Below, in pieces: positions 46,946-57,400 of a stretch of 64,000 nucleotides of DNA (the first letter of the stretch is position 1; each line of letters begins with the position of its first letter). This stretch comes from Hydractinia symbiolongicarpus (lineage: Eukaryota; Cnidaria; Hydrozoa; Anthoathecata; Hydractiniidae). Where the stretch lies: NCBI RefSeq assembly GCF_029227915.1, contig NC_079886.1:8494001-8558000 (forward strand), given 5' to 3'. Made by a program: the position numbers and the translations under genes. Under the pieces are notes generated by a model. The model saw nothing but the letters and a program-made list of their open reading frames with translations, had not been told where the DNA came from and did no database searches.

Positions 46946-48176
46946 CAGTTAGCTCACGGTAACACCGAAAACTTGAACTTTCGTTATCTCATCGTTTTCT
47001 TTGGTCCTTTGAACTTTCGTTAATACTTTCTTATAATAAAACTCCAGTTAACTCAACCCTCAGATTACTCGAACATTCGTTAACTCGACCCATTTTCGTC
47101 TATCCTAATCTTCGGATAACTCGAACTTTATAATTAAGAAAAGGATATCAAAGACTAGATAAATGTCAGGTTTTATTCTATGATGTAATAAGATAGATAA
47201 TGTTGTGTGTCAAGGAAAATTTAATTTTACCTGCCTTTTTCATCACCAAGATTTCCGGTAACAGTTGCCCCACCACTTACTTTACGGGCAGAAACTTTCG
47301 CGTGTCATTAACTTTCGCGTTAAAAAAACGCGAAATATTTGACAAAAAATTTTGCGTTTGCCGATTTTCGAAACAAATTTCCCGGAAAAAGCTTTCGCGA
47401 ATTCAAAATAAGGTTCATATTCGCGTTAAAAAACTTTCGCGAATGGGTAAAATCCAAGAAAAAAAATTATTCGTTAAATCACATCCCGGGTACTTACCGT
47501 AATCAAAAATGTATAAAATATACAAGGTTAGGCTAAGTAAATTTAATTATCTCCCTCTTCCCATTCTGAATCAGTATCGTCTTCACTTTCTTGTATCTTG
47601 CTTCCACATGACACTTCAAATTTCTCAACTTTAACATCATAAATTGCTAAGAGATGGCTATCATCAGATTGCTCAACATCATTACTCAGCATCGGATCTA
47701 TATCTTGGAAAGGATCAATCGATGGCATTTTGCCTGAACCGAATAAAACCAACAGAAGACATAGATCAATTTCGTCATGACGTTGCCGCCTACAGTCGTT
47801 ACACCGCAAGCCTCCGGCAAAAGGAAGAAAAAGACTGCATCCACAAGCACTACTGTTTCAAATAATCGGAACACCCGAGAAATGCTCGCAGCTCCAAAGA
47901 AGAAAAAACACCAAGTGTTATTGTAGTTGACGACGATTAAAGTAGAAATAAATCATTACTTTTGACAATTCCCCGTTTTAATGATTTTTTTATGGTGAAA
48001 AAACTTTCGCGTTTTGATTATTTAGAATTTCCAAAGTCATAAACTTTTGCGAAAGTGACCAAAAACGCGAAAAACGCGAAAGTTAATGCCCGCGAAAGTT
48101 TCTGCCCCTAAAGTAAACCTTATTTTAGTATAAATTTGTAATAACGGGAGCTTCGCTTAACTCGAACATTAGTTAA
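46946..48176. mobile_element. Degenerate Tigger-like MITE carrying a nested element
   Basis: Starts TA-CAGTTAGCTCACGG at 46946 and carries GTTAACTCGAAC-type iterons (about 47045-47125 and 48150-48175), as Tigger ends do. The right terminus is not clear. The element at 47277-48116 is inserted in it. Confidence 0.45.
47277..48116. mobile_element. Nested DNA element with TTACTTTA..GGGCAGAAACTTTCGCG ends
   Basis: Inverted ends: left TTACTTTACGGGCAGAAAC, right (inverted) TTACTTTAGGGGCAGAAAC, each followed by TTTCGCG repeats. The interior has a minus frame 47809-47543 with a very acidic end (SEDDTDSEWEEGDN) and, overlapping on plus, a broken frame ending in PSVIVVDDD (about 47905-47938). These look like remnants of an element protein. 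About 840 bp. Confidence 0.7.
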
Positions 48177-49235
48177 GATGTAAACATTTGATAAACACTA
48201 GAAAAGAGACCAAAATAAAATTTTAATTTCGTCCCCAAGATGAAACTTTATGTGAAGGAGGGGGGAGGCGGGAGGGAGGGAGGGAGAGGGTACTGGATTT
48301 TCAAATCGGAAGTAACTTTTTACAAATTTTAAAAAGTGCGCTGCATCTATGTTATGGACTTTTTAGGTCAAAAATATTAATTAAAAATACAATTTATTTA
48401 TCTAAAATAAGCATAAGATTTTCGGATAAAATCCGTCATAATCTACACACCATATGTTAAGAAACTGTCAGTCCAGCAAATTGGATCTAATTGAAGACAT
48501 TTTATTGTTTACCTTACCTTTAAATTTTCTTACCCGTATTTTTATGTTTTCTGTCCTCTTTCCAGCGTTAATTTTCGCGAGAAAACGCAATACAATGCAT
48601 GATTCTGTAATAGACTACTCGTCAATATAAAAACCTAAATATAGAGTTTTTTTCTTTGCCATATATTTTTATAAAATCCCTGTCGCACTTTCATTTGGGG
48701 GAAAGAACTAGTTTTATTACTATTAGCACTTTTAATATTTAATTACTATTACTGCGCAATCTCTTTGCATATTGGAGTGTATTTCGCCATTGGATTTTTC
48801 TTTTACAAGCGTGTCTTGTACATGATAGTAACTAACAAAATGCAGCGGCTGCATAAACTATCTCCCATGTTAATGTCAATTACACATCACTGCAACAATG
48901 TGTTAAAACCGAAAAATTGATTTACCGAAGGCAGTTTTGCGTAAAAAAAGCTCGTTGAAGACGTAGCAAATTGACCATTTGGGATATAGTTAGTTAGTTG
49001 GTCAGTTAGGAGTTGTAAACCAGTACTATCCTCGCAGGCGAGGTAGTAATTACGTCATGATAATATGAACAAATTTAACGTCAAATAATTTACTTTGCGC
49101 AAATACTCAGTGACGGAATCTACAATGGTGGCATGAAGATTGTGAAAAAGGCAAAGAAGTTTATAAAAAGTTTTAATCATATTTCTATCACATTATGTGT
49201 AACCTTTTTATAAGTTTGTGCAATGCAGTTGAAAG
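48177..49235. other. Interior spacer with a G-rich tract
   Basis: The plus strand at 48257-48290 has runs of G (GGAGGGGGGAGGCGGGAGGG) that could form a G-quadruplex. No gene was seen. Confidence 0.5.
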
Positions 49236-49565
49236 TTAAAAATAAAACAAAAGGGAGATCAACAAAAGAATCCCTTGTGCCTGAACAATATACAGCATGT
49301 CACACCATTTCTGACATGGATAGGTGTGAAACGTTTCCATTGCTTCAAAGCCCTTATCATACAATATGACGATTGTGATCAACTTGCACAAATTGCTTTC
49401 GATCGGATTAGTAACTATGAATAATTTTATTGCATCTTTAGAAAAGTTCATTCGATTTAATTTACGAAACGGTGTTTTGTGAGTTACAGTTTCAAAAGCC
49501 TTCAAATAGTAAACGGCTAACGTCACTTCTCTTTTGTTAAGGTTGTAAGAAAGAATGTGATACAA
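49236..49565 (-). pseudogene. Non-LTR reverse transcriptase fragment
   Basis: The minus frame reads VTLAVYYLKAFETVTHKTPF and RKLNRMNFSKDAIKLFI, the RT motif A region (normally FLDxxKAFDTVxHxxL) with the catalytic Asp changed to Glu. It is short, with no flanking RT motifs, hence a relic. Confidence 0.55.
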
Positions 49566-49581
49566 AATTTGATCATTTAGA

Positions 49582-49664
49582 CGCTAAAGTAAATGCAATA
49601 CCTGGAATGATTGATGAAGCTCATTGCTTTATGAATCATTTCAGGTATTGCATTTACTTTAGCG
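49582..49664. repeat. Inverted repeat, 31-bp arms
   Basis: CGCTAAAGTAAATGCAATAC at the left and its inverted copy GTATTGCATTTACTTTAGCG at the right, with about 20 bp between the arms. The arms continue inward as CTGGAATGATT / AATCATTTCAG. Confidence 0.85.
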
Positions 49665-50112
49665 GTGAAGACGGCTGCAAAAGCTGTTGAAAACCACGAG
49701 AGAGAAAAGGCAAAAAGAGTGAAAGTCGAAGAATTAATGGAAAAGATGAAAGGGGAACGTGATGTTTTAACAAAGGAGAAAGATGGATTACGTCGCTGTG
49801 TCTTTAATATAGAGAATGTAAAATTAAAAAATTGGAAGTGCTCAACGCATATCAACAAAATGCAGTGGAAAATCTAAAGAGTAAGAATTGATGAGCAAAA
49901 TGAGCAGTATGCTTAATACAAAGAGTAAAAAAAGAGTTTATCACCGTGATTCGCAAAACGTTTTATGGCAATGCAAATATTTTTTGCATAACTATTTTAT
50001 TTGCAAAATTTTTTCAAGAAATTTTTTTAAAAAGAAGCTGAGAGTTGTGGCTGCAATTGAGGAAGTTCAAGAACTGCTTCAATTGCGTGCTGCAGAAATA
50101 CAAAAAAATTAA
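49665..50112 (+). pseudogene. Coiled-coil ORF remnants, unrecognised
   Basis: Two consecutive plus frames (49665-49877, 49888-50112). The first is charged and heptad-like (AVENHEREKAKRVKVEELME); the second ends AAIEEVQELLQLRAAEIQKN. Possibly a broken element protein. Directly preceded by the inverted repeat. A T-rich run follows (50120-50370). Confidence 0.35.
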
Positions 50113-50454
50113 TTCTTTCCCTAACCCATACTACCTTTATCCATTTTTTATTAACTTTTTTTTTTAATTTTTGTTTCTATTTTCATTAAATTATTTTTTT
50201 CTAACTTTTGTTTCTGAATTTTTTTTTGAATTCCGTTTTTAGATTTCCTTTTTTTTTGATTTTTTTTGCATTATTTTCTCTGAATTTTTTTTCTTGTTTC
50301 TTCTTTTTTCTGAATTTTTTGTTTTTGATTTTTGCCGAGCCTCTTTTTTGAATTATATTTTTCTAAAATTTTTTACGCCAGACACGGCCACGCGCTATAG
50401 TCAGCCACAATTGTCCATCACATACTTTTGATGGACGCGCATTTAGAGAAACGC

Positions 50455-50880
50455 ACTTCATTTCTTAGTGTGATAATTTTTAAGTTTTTTGTGAACAGGC
50501 AACAGAAGCTTGACTTTTCCGGCTAAGCTAAAGTTGAGTTCTGATATTACAATTATGTTAATAAAGTAGCTCTTTTTCTTTGCTTTTAAAACTTCCTTGG
50601 GTTTTTGTAAGTTTTTACCGGCCAACTTTTTTGAACATGGAGAATTTATATAAAGGCATCTGTATGATGTTGTCGTGAAGAAGCGGAAAATCCCCGACGA
50701 CGTCATATTTTCTTTTTCAATAATTCTAGTCTTTAATTCTCATCTTATTAATAGGTTTTTTAAGGTCTTTTCGTGATAAAGGTAGGGTGGGGTACACGTC
50801 TATATTTTCTTTGTAAATTATGGTTGTAAATAATTCCAATATCATTTAATCACGAATTTTTTATGGCCTTCCTGACAGTT
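50455..50880 (+). repeat. Direct repeat flank, copy 2
   Basis: Second copy of the segment at 45310-45700, here located inside and next to the right long inverted repeat. Confidence 0.8.
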
Positions 50881-51777
50881 AAGTCTGTCCTCGTGTGTCA
50901 CAAGGAAAAGCTTGTAACTGTGGTACAGATGAGAAACGTCGCTTTCGCAATCGATTTTTTATATGACGAGCTTTTATCAAACTTTAACTACAGAAAAGGC
51001 TGCTGTAGTCAACCTCCGGCAATGTGTCATACTGCCTCTATTAAGGCTAAAGTACACTCGCAAAACACGTTTGCGCTTTTCAGTCATACGTCCAAACGAC
51101 ACAATGTCCGCTGGAAACAGAAATATAAACACGAAATCAAAATGGTGGTGATGCAAGCAAATTTAGTGGTCAAGATCATGAAAATGCATTGCTATTTTCT
51201 GCAGTACTTTTATCGCTCATAAAAATTTCAAAATAATTTTACTTCTAAAACAAACAACAACGCAGGTTAATAACACTTCTAAATATTCCGCAATAATGAA
51301 CGCTGTCTTGCGTGCGGTTTAAATTGACGTGCTTAAAGAGAATTAAACTCTCACACTTAGCGTTGGTGATAGTAAGAAGGTTTTGAAGAATGAGGTTAAG
51401 TTTGTACGCTAATATTTGTTAGGTCTGTGGGTTGTAACTCGGCGCAACCGTACTATACTTTAACAATATAATATTGAAAGCAATAAACAATTGAGTATTT
51501 GTAAAAAGATAATTTAAGCTTAGAGACAGCATGGTTATCGCGGTCAATGAATTATACATTATGATATAACATGTCGCGTGAGCTGAATAACTAATAGCTG
51601 TGCGATTAAGTTAACTTGTTAGAAAAATTTAAATATGAATGGCTAGCTGGAAAAAAAAGTTAAATTTAACAATTTTAAGCGAAGTGAAAAAATAAGAAAA
51701 AAAACAAGGTTGATAGAGATTAGGTTGAAAATGATGTTTTGTTTTAAAATACGTTATTTAAGGATTTGTTTGGAAAA

Positions 51778-53896
51778 ATGAAGCTTGGTACTTGTTTTAT
51801 TCTGGTCTTTATTTTATACCGTGATATTTCGGTGAGTAAGACTTTTCTTTAGTTATTTTTTATTTAAATAATAATTTTAATCATTAATTTTAATCCGTTT
51901 TTTAGACTTTCCCTTTTTTTTTCAGTTAAACTTTCATGCTTGGTTACAAATATTTATGAAAAATTCTTAAAAGTTTCATTTTTTAAGCCAAGGGGGAGAA
52001 GAGGAGGAAGAGGGTGGCTGCACAGGAGCCAGTGCAATTTGTTTCTGCCCTAGGGAGTACCATGGTTGGCACAAAGGGAAGAAGATTTTGCAAAGCGCAC
52101 TTTAATACGATGCAATTTATGATTATTTTTTTTAAACTTCAAAAATATATTGTAAGGGGAGAATGTAAGGGACGAGAGGTGGTGTATTGCAGCCTCGGCT
52201 CCAAATTACTACTAACCTGACTGAAATTGAGGTTGACTTTAAATAATAAAAAAAAATTCGGCAATGATCAGTGGTCAGGCCATTCTCGTCTCCAGAGCTT
52301 TTTGAAATTAATTCGAACGAAAGTGGACGTTTCAATCACAAAGAGCTCTGGGTACAAGAATGTGATGATGCCAATGAAGCTGTACTCAGGTACACCAAGT
52401 TGATTAATTATGTTTTTAACTTTTAGAATGTAGCTTCGCTTATTCCAAATAGTGGCTCATCAGGAACCCAAGCATCTACAAGGTAAAAAAAGACACGCAT
52501 CTTATGAGTGATTAAGGCCTCTCTCTCTCTTCAAACTTACACGTAATTTTTACGTAGTTACACCAGCTTCGTTCACAGGAAATTTTTGCATTTTACATAA
52601 TTTTAAAAGGGTGCTCCGTAACAAAAGCTAAGGAGCCAAAAACCTGGGGACGAGGCTGGAAGTAATATGCTAAAAAATATACACGTATTTTTATTCCTAT
52701 TTTGTATTGATTGGATAATCGCAAGATATATTATCGACTCACATAAGAGCTAATATATTCATTGTTATTCTGTTCTCTTTATTAACTGCAGAAGTAATAT
52801 GAAACAGAGAAAAACCCAGCGCCAACAAAAAAATCTATCAATGTGTTCACCATTAACGTAGAATTTCATTTCTTCACAAAATCGTTTACAGGTTCCACCA
52901 ACCTCGTTCCCAGGGCATTTTACATTTCTGATGAATTTAATAGCGGCGCTACATATTACCGGCTCAGGGACCACAAGACCCTGGGGTCGAGGTTGATGGC
53001 AAGTTTCTCCATGTTGTGACATGAAGTTTCCCTTTCGGCTACCATGTTGATAACATTAATCATTTTATTTTTAGTAATTGTGTCAGTAACTGCGGCAACG
53101 AATCATTTGTGACCGGGTAAGGTGATTCATTTATATTTGTCCCTATATGATTATCAAGTAAATCTAAATGTACCACGGCCTTTTTTATCTGGGCCTAACT
53201 TGTGTGCTTACAAGGTTGTCTTAAGGTTGCGCGTACCTTATCAATTTATGGGTACACATGTTTTACACAAAAAGAACATTAAATTTTGCAATTTTTATCT
53301 CTCCGTAAAAAAAGTTTGATACTGCTATCTCTTAAAAAAAGATAATAATTGCGCAATCAATCTTATCTTTTCATCTTTTTTTTCATTTCAGAACTGTCCT
53401 ATTTTTTCTATTGTTATTCACATGCGCTTTTTGTGGTATCTTCATCAAGAAAAAGAAAATTTGGAAAAAGATCAGGAACAGATTATTTGCAAAGAAGGTT
53501 TCTACCGTACATCCTTTGGAGTCCTCCATTCGAGCAAATCCTACATACAATGTCCGTTCGGACCGAGTTAGTGTGATTGATCCTACACAGTATTACGCTC
53601 AGTTATTTGGATGCGCTCGGATGGACGACCCAGAATTTATTGTGGTCAATACGGAGCTACCTTCATACTCAGAACACGACAATGCAACCACGCAGCAAAA
53701 TATGGCCGAAGACGCTCCTCCGTTGTACAACGATGAAATAAACACTCCCACAGAGGTGCAACAAAACCCACCTGATTTTCCTCCAACGTATACCTGCAGC
53801 AACGGGGAAAATGGAACTCCACCAGAGATGTCCCAACACCCGAACGATCTTCCTCCAACGTACAGCTCCATATACATCAGGGGTGAAGAGACATAG
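51778..53896 (+). CDS. Small single-pass membrane protein with PPxY tail, paralogue 3
   Basis: Four exons: 51778-51831, 52427-52482, 53075-53116, 53392-53896, GT-AG, phases 0/2/2, 218 residues. Exon 1 is the signal peptide MKLGTCFILVFILYRDIS. Exon 2 is Ser/Gly-rich (NVASLIPNSGSSGTQAST). Exon 3 is the Cys unit NCVSNCGNESFVTG, which keeps the CxxxC spacing but lacks the WYIW end. Exon 4 starts with the helix TVLFFLLLFTCAFCGIFI and basic KKKKIWKKIRNR, then a long tail with LPSY, PPLY, PPTY and PPTY. This is the strongest WW-domain ligand of the three. The last two PPTY motifs are followed by TC and SS, as in paralogue 1 (PPTYSS). AATAAA lies at about 54276, and the gene is convergent with the PCGF gene. 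A MITE sits in intron 2. Role inferred: membrane anchor for NEDD4-type ligases or another WW-domain protein. Confidence 0.87.
52902..52992. mobile_element. MITE with CCTCGTTCCCAGGG ends, copy 4
   Basis: Ends CCTCGTTCCCAGGG and CCCTGGGGTCGAGG, in intron 2 of paralogue 3. A lone CCTGGGGACGAGG near 52640 may be another damaged end. Confidence 0.65.
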
Positions 53897-54446
53897 ACGC
53901 CATGTATGCAATAATACCATACACACCCATCTACTTTATGGCATATAAAAGCTTGTATACATTTCCTGTATACATGACATTTCGGAAGAAGTACAAGACG
54001 GGGACACGATGCAACCAAAAGTTATCATAGCATTCTGACGTCATTCGAAATTCCTATCTCACCTTAGAACTAGCATTCAAACTAGAAGCACAAACGAAAG
54101 AAGGTTAGATTGACATAAGTAGACTTCATATTGTGGCAAATGTTTTTTCTTTACAATAGTGGAAACATTTTTTGTTGCTGTTAACACAACTCAATTGGTG
54201 TAACAGGAGCTAAATCCATTCAAAGAGATAACTCACTTGATGTAACAGGAGCTTAAATCATTTCAAAGAGAGAACAATAAAGATTGAGTTGCTGTACGAC
54301 AGGTAGTATTCACTAAAAAGGTTATAACTTGTTCATAGAGGTCTGGATATTAGGTTGGATACACTTCCAATAGAAGTAGAATACTTCGGATTTGTAAATA
54401 TGTAAATTCTTGTACATAAAAAATAATTTAATAAATAAATAATAAA

Positions 54447-57400
54447 TCACGTGACACCATTCATTTCTTCCTGTTCACGCGGTAATATAATTTCTAGAGA
54501 ATCAGAATTCGAGTTTGTATCTAGCGTTTCACTGGGCGGTATGTCTAGTTCAATTTCACTGTCGTGAGGTTCTGTATCCATATCCTCTGCGTTGGAGCAA
54601 GTGTTCTCCTGCGTTGGTTTTGCCTCAGAAATATGAATATTTTGGTTATTTTCAAGATCGCCATCGCCTTTTGACCCGGTTTCTAAGCTTTCACCTAGGC
54701 CTTCTTCATGCCTGGTATCTATGTTCGTTTTAAGTTCATTATTCACATCATCTTTTTCACAGCCTTCCTGCTCTTGTTGTGATTCGAACTTGGGATACAA
54801 ACTAAAGTGAAGTTCTAACGGCTTTCTCTGAAGAAATGAAAATCGTATAAACTTAGTAAGTTCGTAAACTTTTAGGGTTCTTTTTTTTTGTTCCTTGTAT
54901 GCTTCAACTATTTTTACCGTACTATACTTCAAACATGCACTTACGCATTTTATGATGGAGAATCATCCTTATTATTAAAAATAAAGGAGATAGTAACAAC
55001 AAAAACAAATTATTACGACCAATGAAAAACGCAGAGTAAAAGAGAGATTCTGTTTTGTGATTGGCCTAAAACCTTCAAACCACGTATTTTAGTTGCATAG
55101 AAGAGCACAGAATTATTTACGTACATGTGGCGTGAGTTCGCAGTGCTTCAAATTCTCGAGTGAAGATGTATGTCACATGTCACATGTTAGGGTAGTGTTT
55201 TATTTAAACCATGATTTCAAAAAACAAGAAGCGGTAACTAACCTCCCTGTACAAACCATAGATTTGGACGAGTTGTTTTAACGTTAACTCGTCAAGTAGT
55301 GTTTCATCACCTCGCCACAATTCAAGCTAAAAGAAACAAACCGATGCATCAATACTTTGCTTTTAGCAAGCATAAAGCAAATAATTCTAGTTACATTCGT
55401 GTGCGGTTAAAAAAAAGATTTAAAAGTAGATTTCGTAATAATTTACGCCGCAGAATCCCTAAAACGTGATACTAAATAAATTAACTAAAAAGAGAAAAAT
55501 TTGACTCGCTGAGTATCATTTTTTGCCGACAAAAATTTTCTAACGACTTTATTTTTCGGTGAATAAGGTTGTCTACTGATTTTTGTTTCTTCTTCCTGTA
55601 GCGCATAAAAATCAAAATGCCTAGCATTTTTTAAGTTGTCTGATATAAAAAGAAGAATATGAAAATTTCCTTTTTGCATGCATATCAAAAAACGTTCTTC
55701 CGTTACTTTATCCAAAATTAGTCGGCAAAAATTGACTAAATTCGGCATAGTGCGACAAAATCAACAAGACCACTAAAAGCAATACTTCGCTGTTTATGTT
55801 TTTGTGTTAACGATTGATGGACCGGTGTAACGAATTTGAATAAATGTTGTATAACACACATAATCACAATACTTGTAATTATGCGTGTTATACAACATTA
55901 AAAACAACAGCTGCTCAACTTGTAAGACGCAGTGAAAAAGTTACTACCCTCCTTCCACATTCCGCCCCCCCCCCCCCCCCCCGCCCCTCACAGAAAAAAA
56001 TTTGAGAAGGTATAGGGGCGCAGGTCAAAACGTATATTAAATTAAAGAATAAGGGCACTCCTCAGCTGATTTCGACAAAAATAAACAAATAAACAACAAA
56101 CAAAGGTTAGAAACAACAACAGACCTCAAACATATCCTGAGATATATCAAACTTGTGCTGTACAAACTTTTTTAAAACACCGACAGGCATTTCAGGTTGA
56201 CAACATAAGTATCTTGTTGGAAATAACTGAAGGACCTAAAAAGCGGAACGATTCAAGTTAAAAAAAATAGTAAATAGAAAAAAACGGGTATGATGGAGGA
56301 CTCACGTTTCTTTAGTAATAAAGTGCCAATGTCAGACAACTTTAAAATAATCAAACAAAATACAATGTACCTTTTCTGTTTTGATTCTCTCCATACGTGA
56401 CGTCCCTCTGCAATAAAAAATGCAAGATATGCACTTGTTCACATCAATAGATGAATACATTTATAAAAATGTATGAATTGGTTGCCTCATAAAATTCATA
56501 ACAGATCTATAAGATCTTAATCAAGATTATTAACCCTAACCTAAACCTTAACCCTAATCCTAACCCCAACCTCTTCAGTTACCAATAGAACTGTTATCAA
56601 TGAGGGTCCTGCGAAGGGGTCCTAGTGCATTTAAAGCTCCCATTTTAGCAACGGAGGGTACGCAAGCACAACAGCCGCTTAACTAGACAACCACCTAAGA
56701 CATCAATCCTACTCTCATGATGAAATTTAAGCAGAAAGGATCAATTCACATGTCTCTGTTATGACTCGGCCGGGTTTTGAACCGAAGACTTTTGCATTAA
56801 AGGCAAACGCTCTTCCACAAGGCCACCAGTCCTTCCAGAATGTAGTTAAACCTTACACAGTCATACCTGAAATATTTCAAGGTGACTAATATCCTAGTGT
56901 CGTGTGGGGAATGTTCTGTGGAAGTTGTGGTAGCACCATTTTCTAAAGAAAAGAACATAAAGAAATTAAAAATCAAGCTAGGGGGAACTCTTTCTTATTG
57001 CTAAAAATACAAGAACGTAGTTACAGATTTCTCCTCCAACAGAAGTATGTGTTTAAGAATAAGATGTTATATTTACTATTGGGTGAAGACATCTGAGTGT
57101 CCACCCTGGACAAAGCCCAGATTTTTTTACTTTCTTAACATAAACGGAAGCAACGCAACAAACTGGCTATTAGCTGTGAAAATGCTACATTTGAAAATAG
57201 ATGTAGAAATAAAAACATTAGAAGAAAAAGCCATTTGGCATTATAAGTTTCATAAACTTGACCAAAATACCTTTACTTTTATGATTAGATGAGATATTAA
57301 TTTTGACTACTTTCCCTGACCATTACAAGATTTCGTCAAAATTCCTCACCCCTACAAACTGTATCATCTATTAGCCATAACAAAACCCATATGGAGCAGA

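Larger units (their letters stand above)
45855..51455. mobile_element. Large element with about 450-bp inverted terminal repeats
   Basis: Bases about 45855-46310 are the inverted, roughly 80-85% similar copy of about 50930-51455. Shared blocks include CCACAGACC / GGTCTGTGG, GAGAGTTTAATTCTC, TTAAGCACGTCAATT, CGCACGCAAGAC and TTCTGTTTCCAG. The interior holds nested small elements and relics but no intact transposase, so it is non-autonomous or a composite of two inverted insertions. The outer ends read GTGGTTACGC (left) and GCAACCGTAC (right). Confidence 0.65.

Noticed and set aside
50863-51222. 119-aa ORF in the right long inverted repeat
   Set aside because: The matching frame is not open in the left repeat copy and no domain is seen.
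53599-54018. Minus-strand ORFs opposite paralogue 3
   Set aside because: Shadows of the PPxY-coding exon in other frames.
56531-56571. True telomere or chromosome end
   Set aside because: Only about 40 bp of degenerate repeat, inside an intron and at a SINE end.
56762-56830. Functional tRNA gene
   Set aside because: A and B boxes are present but stems are imperfect, the anticodon loop is odd, and a SINE body and tail follow.
57047-57292. Plus-strand 81-aa ORF in PCGF intron 4
   Set aside because: No recognisable domain, and it lies antisense in an intron with no splice partner.
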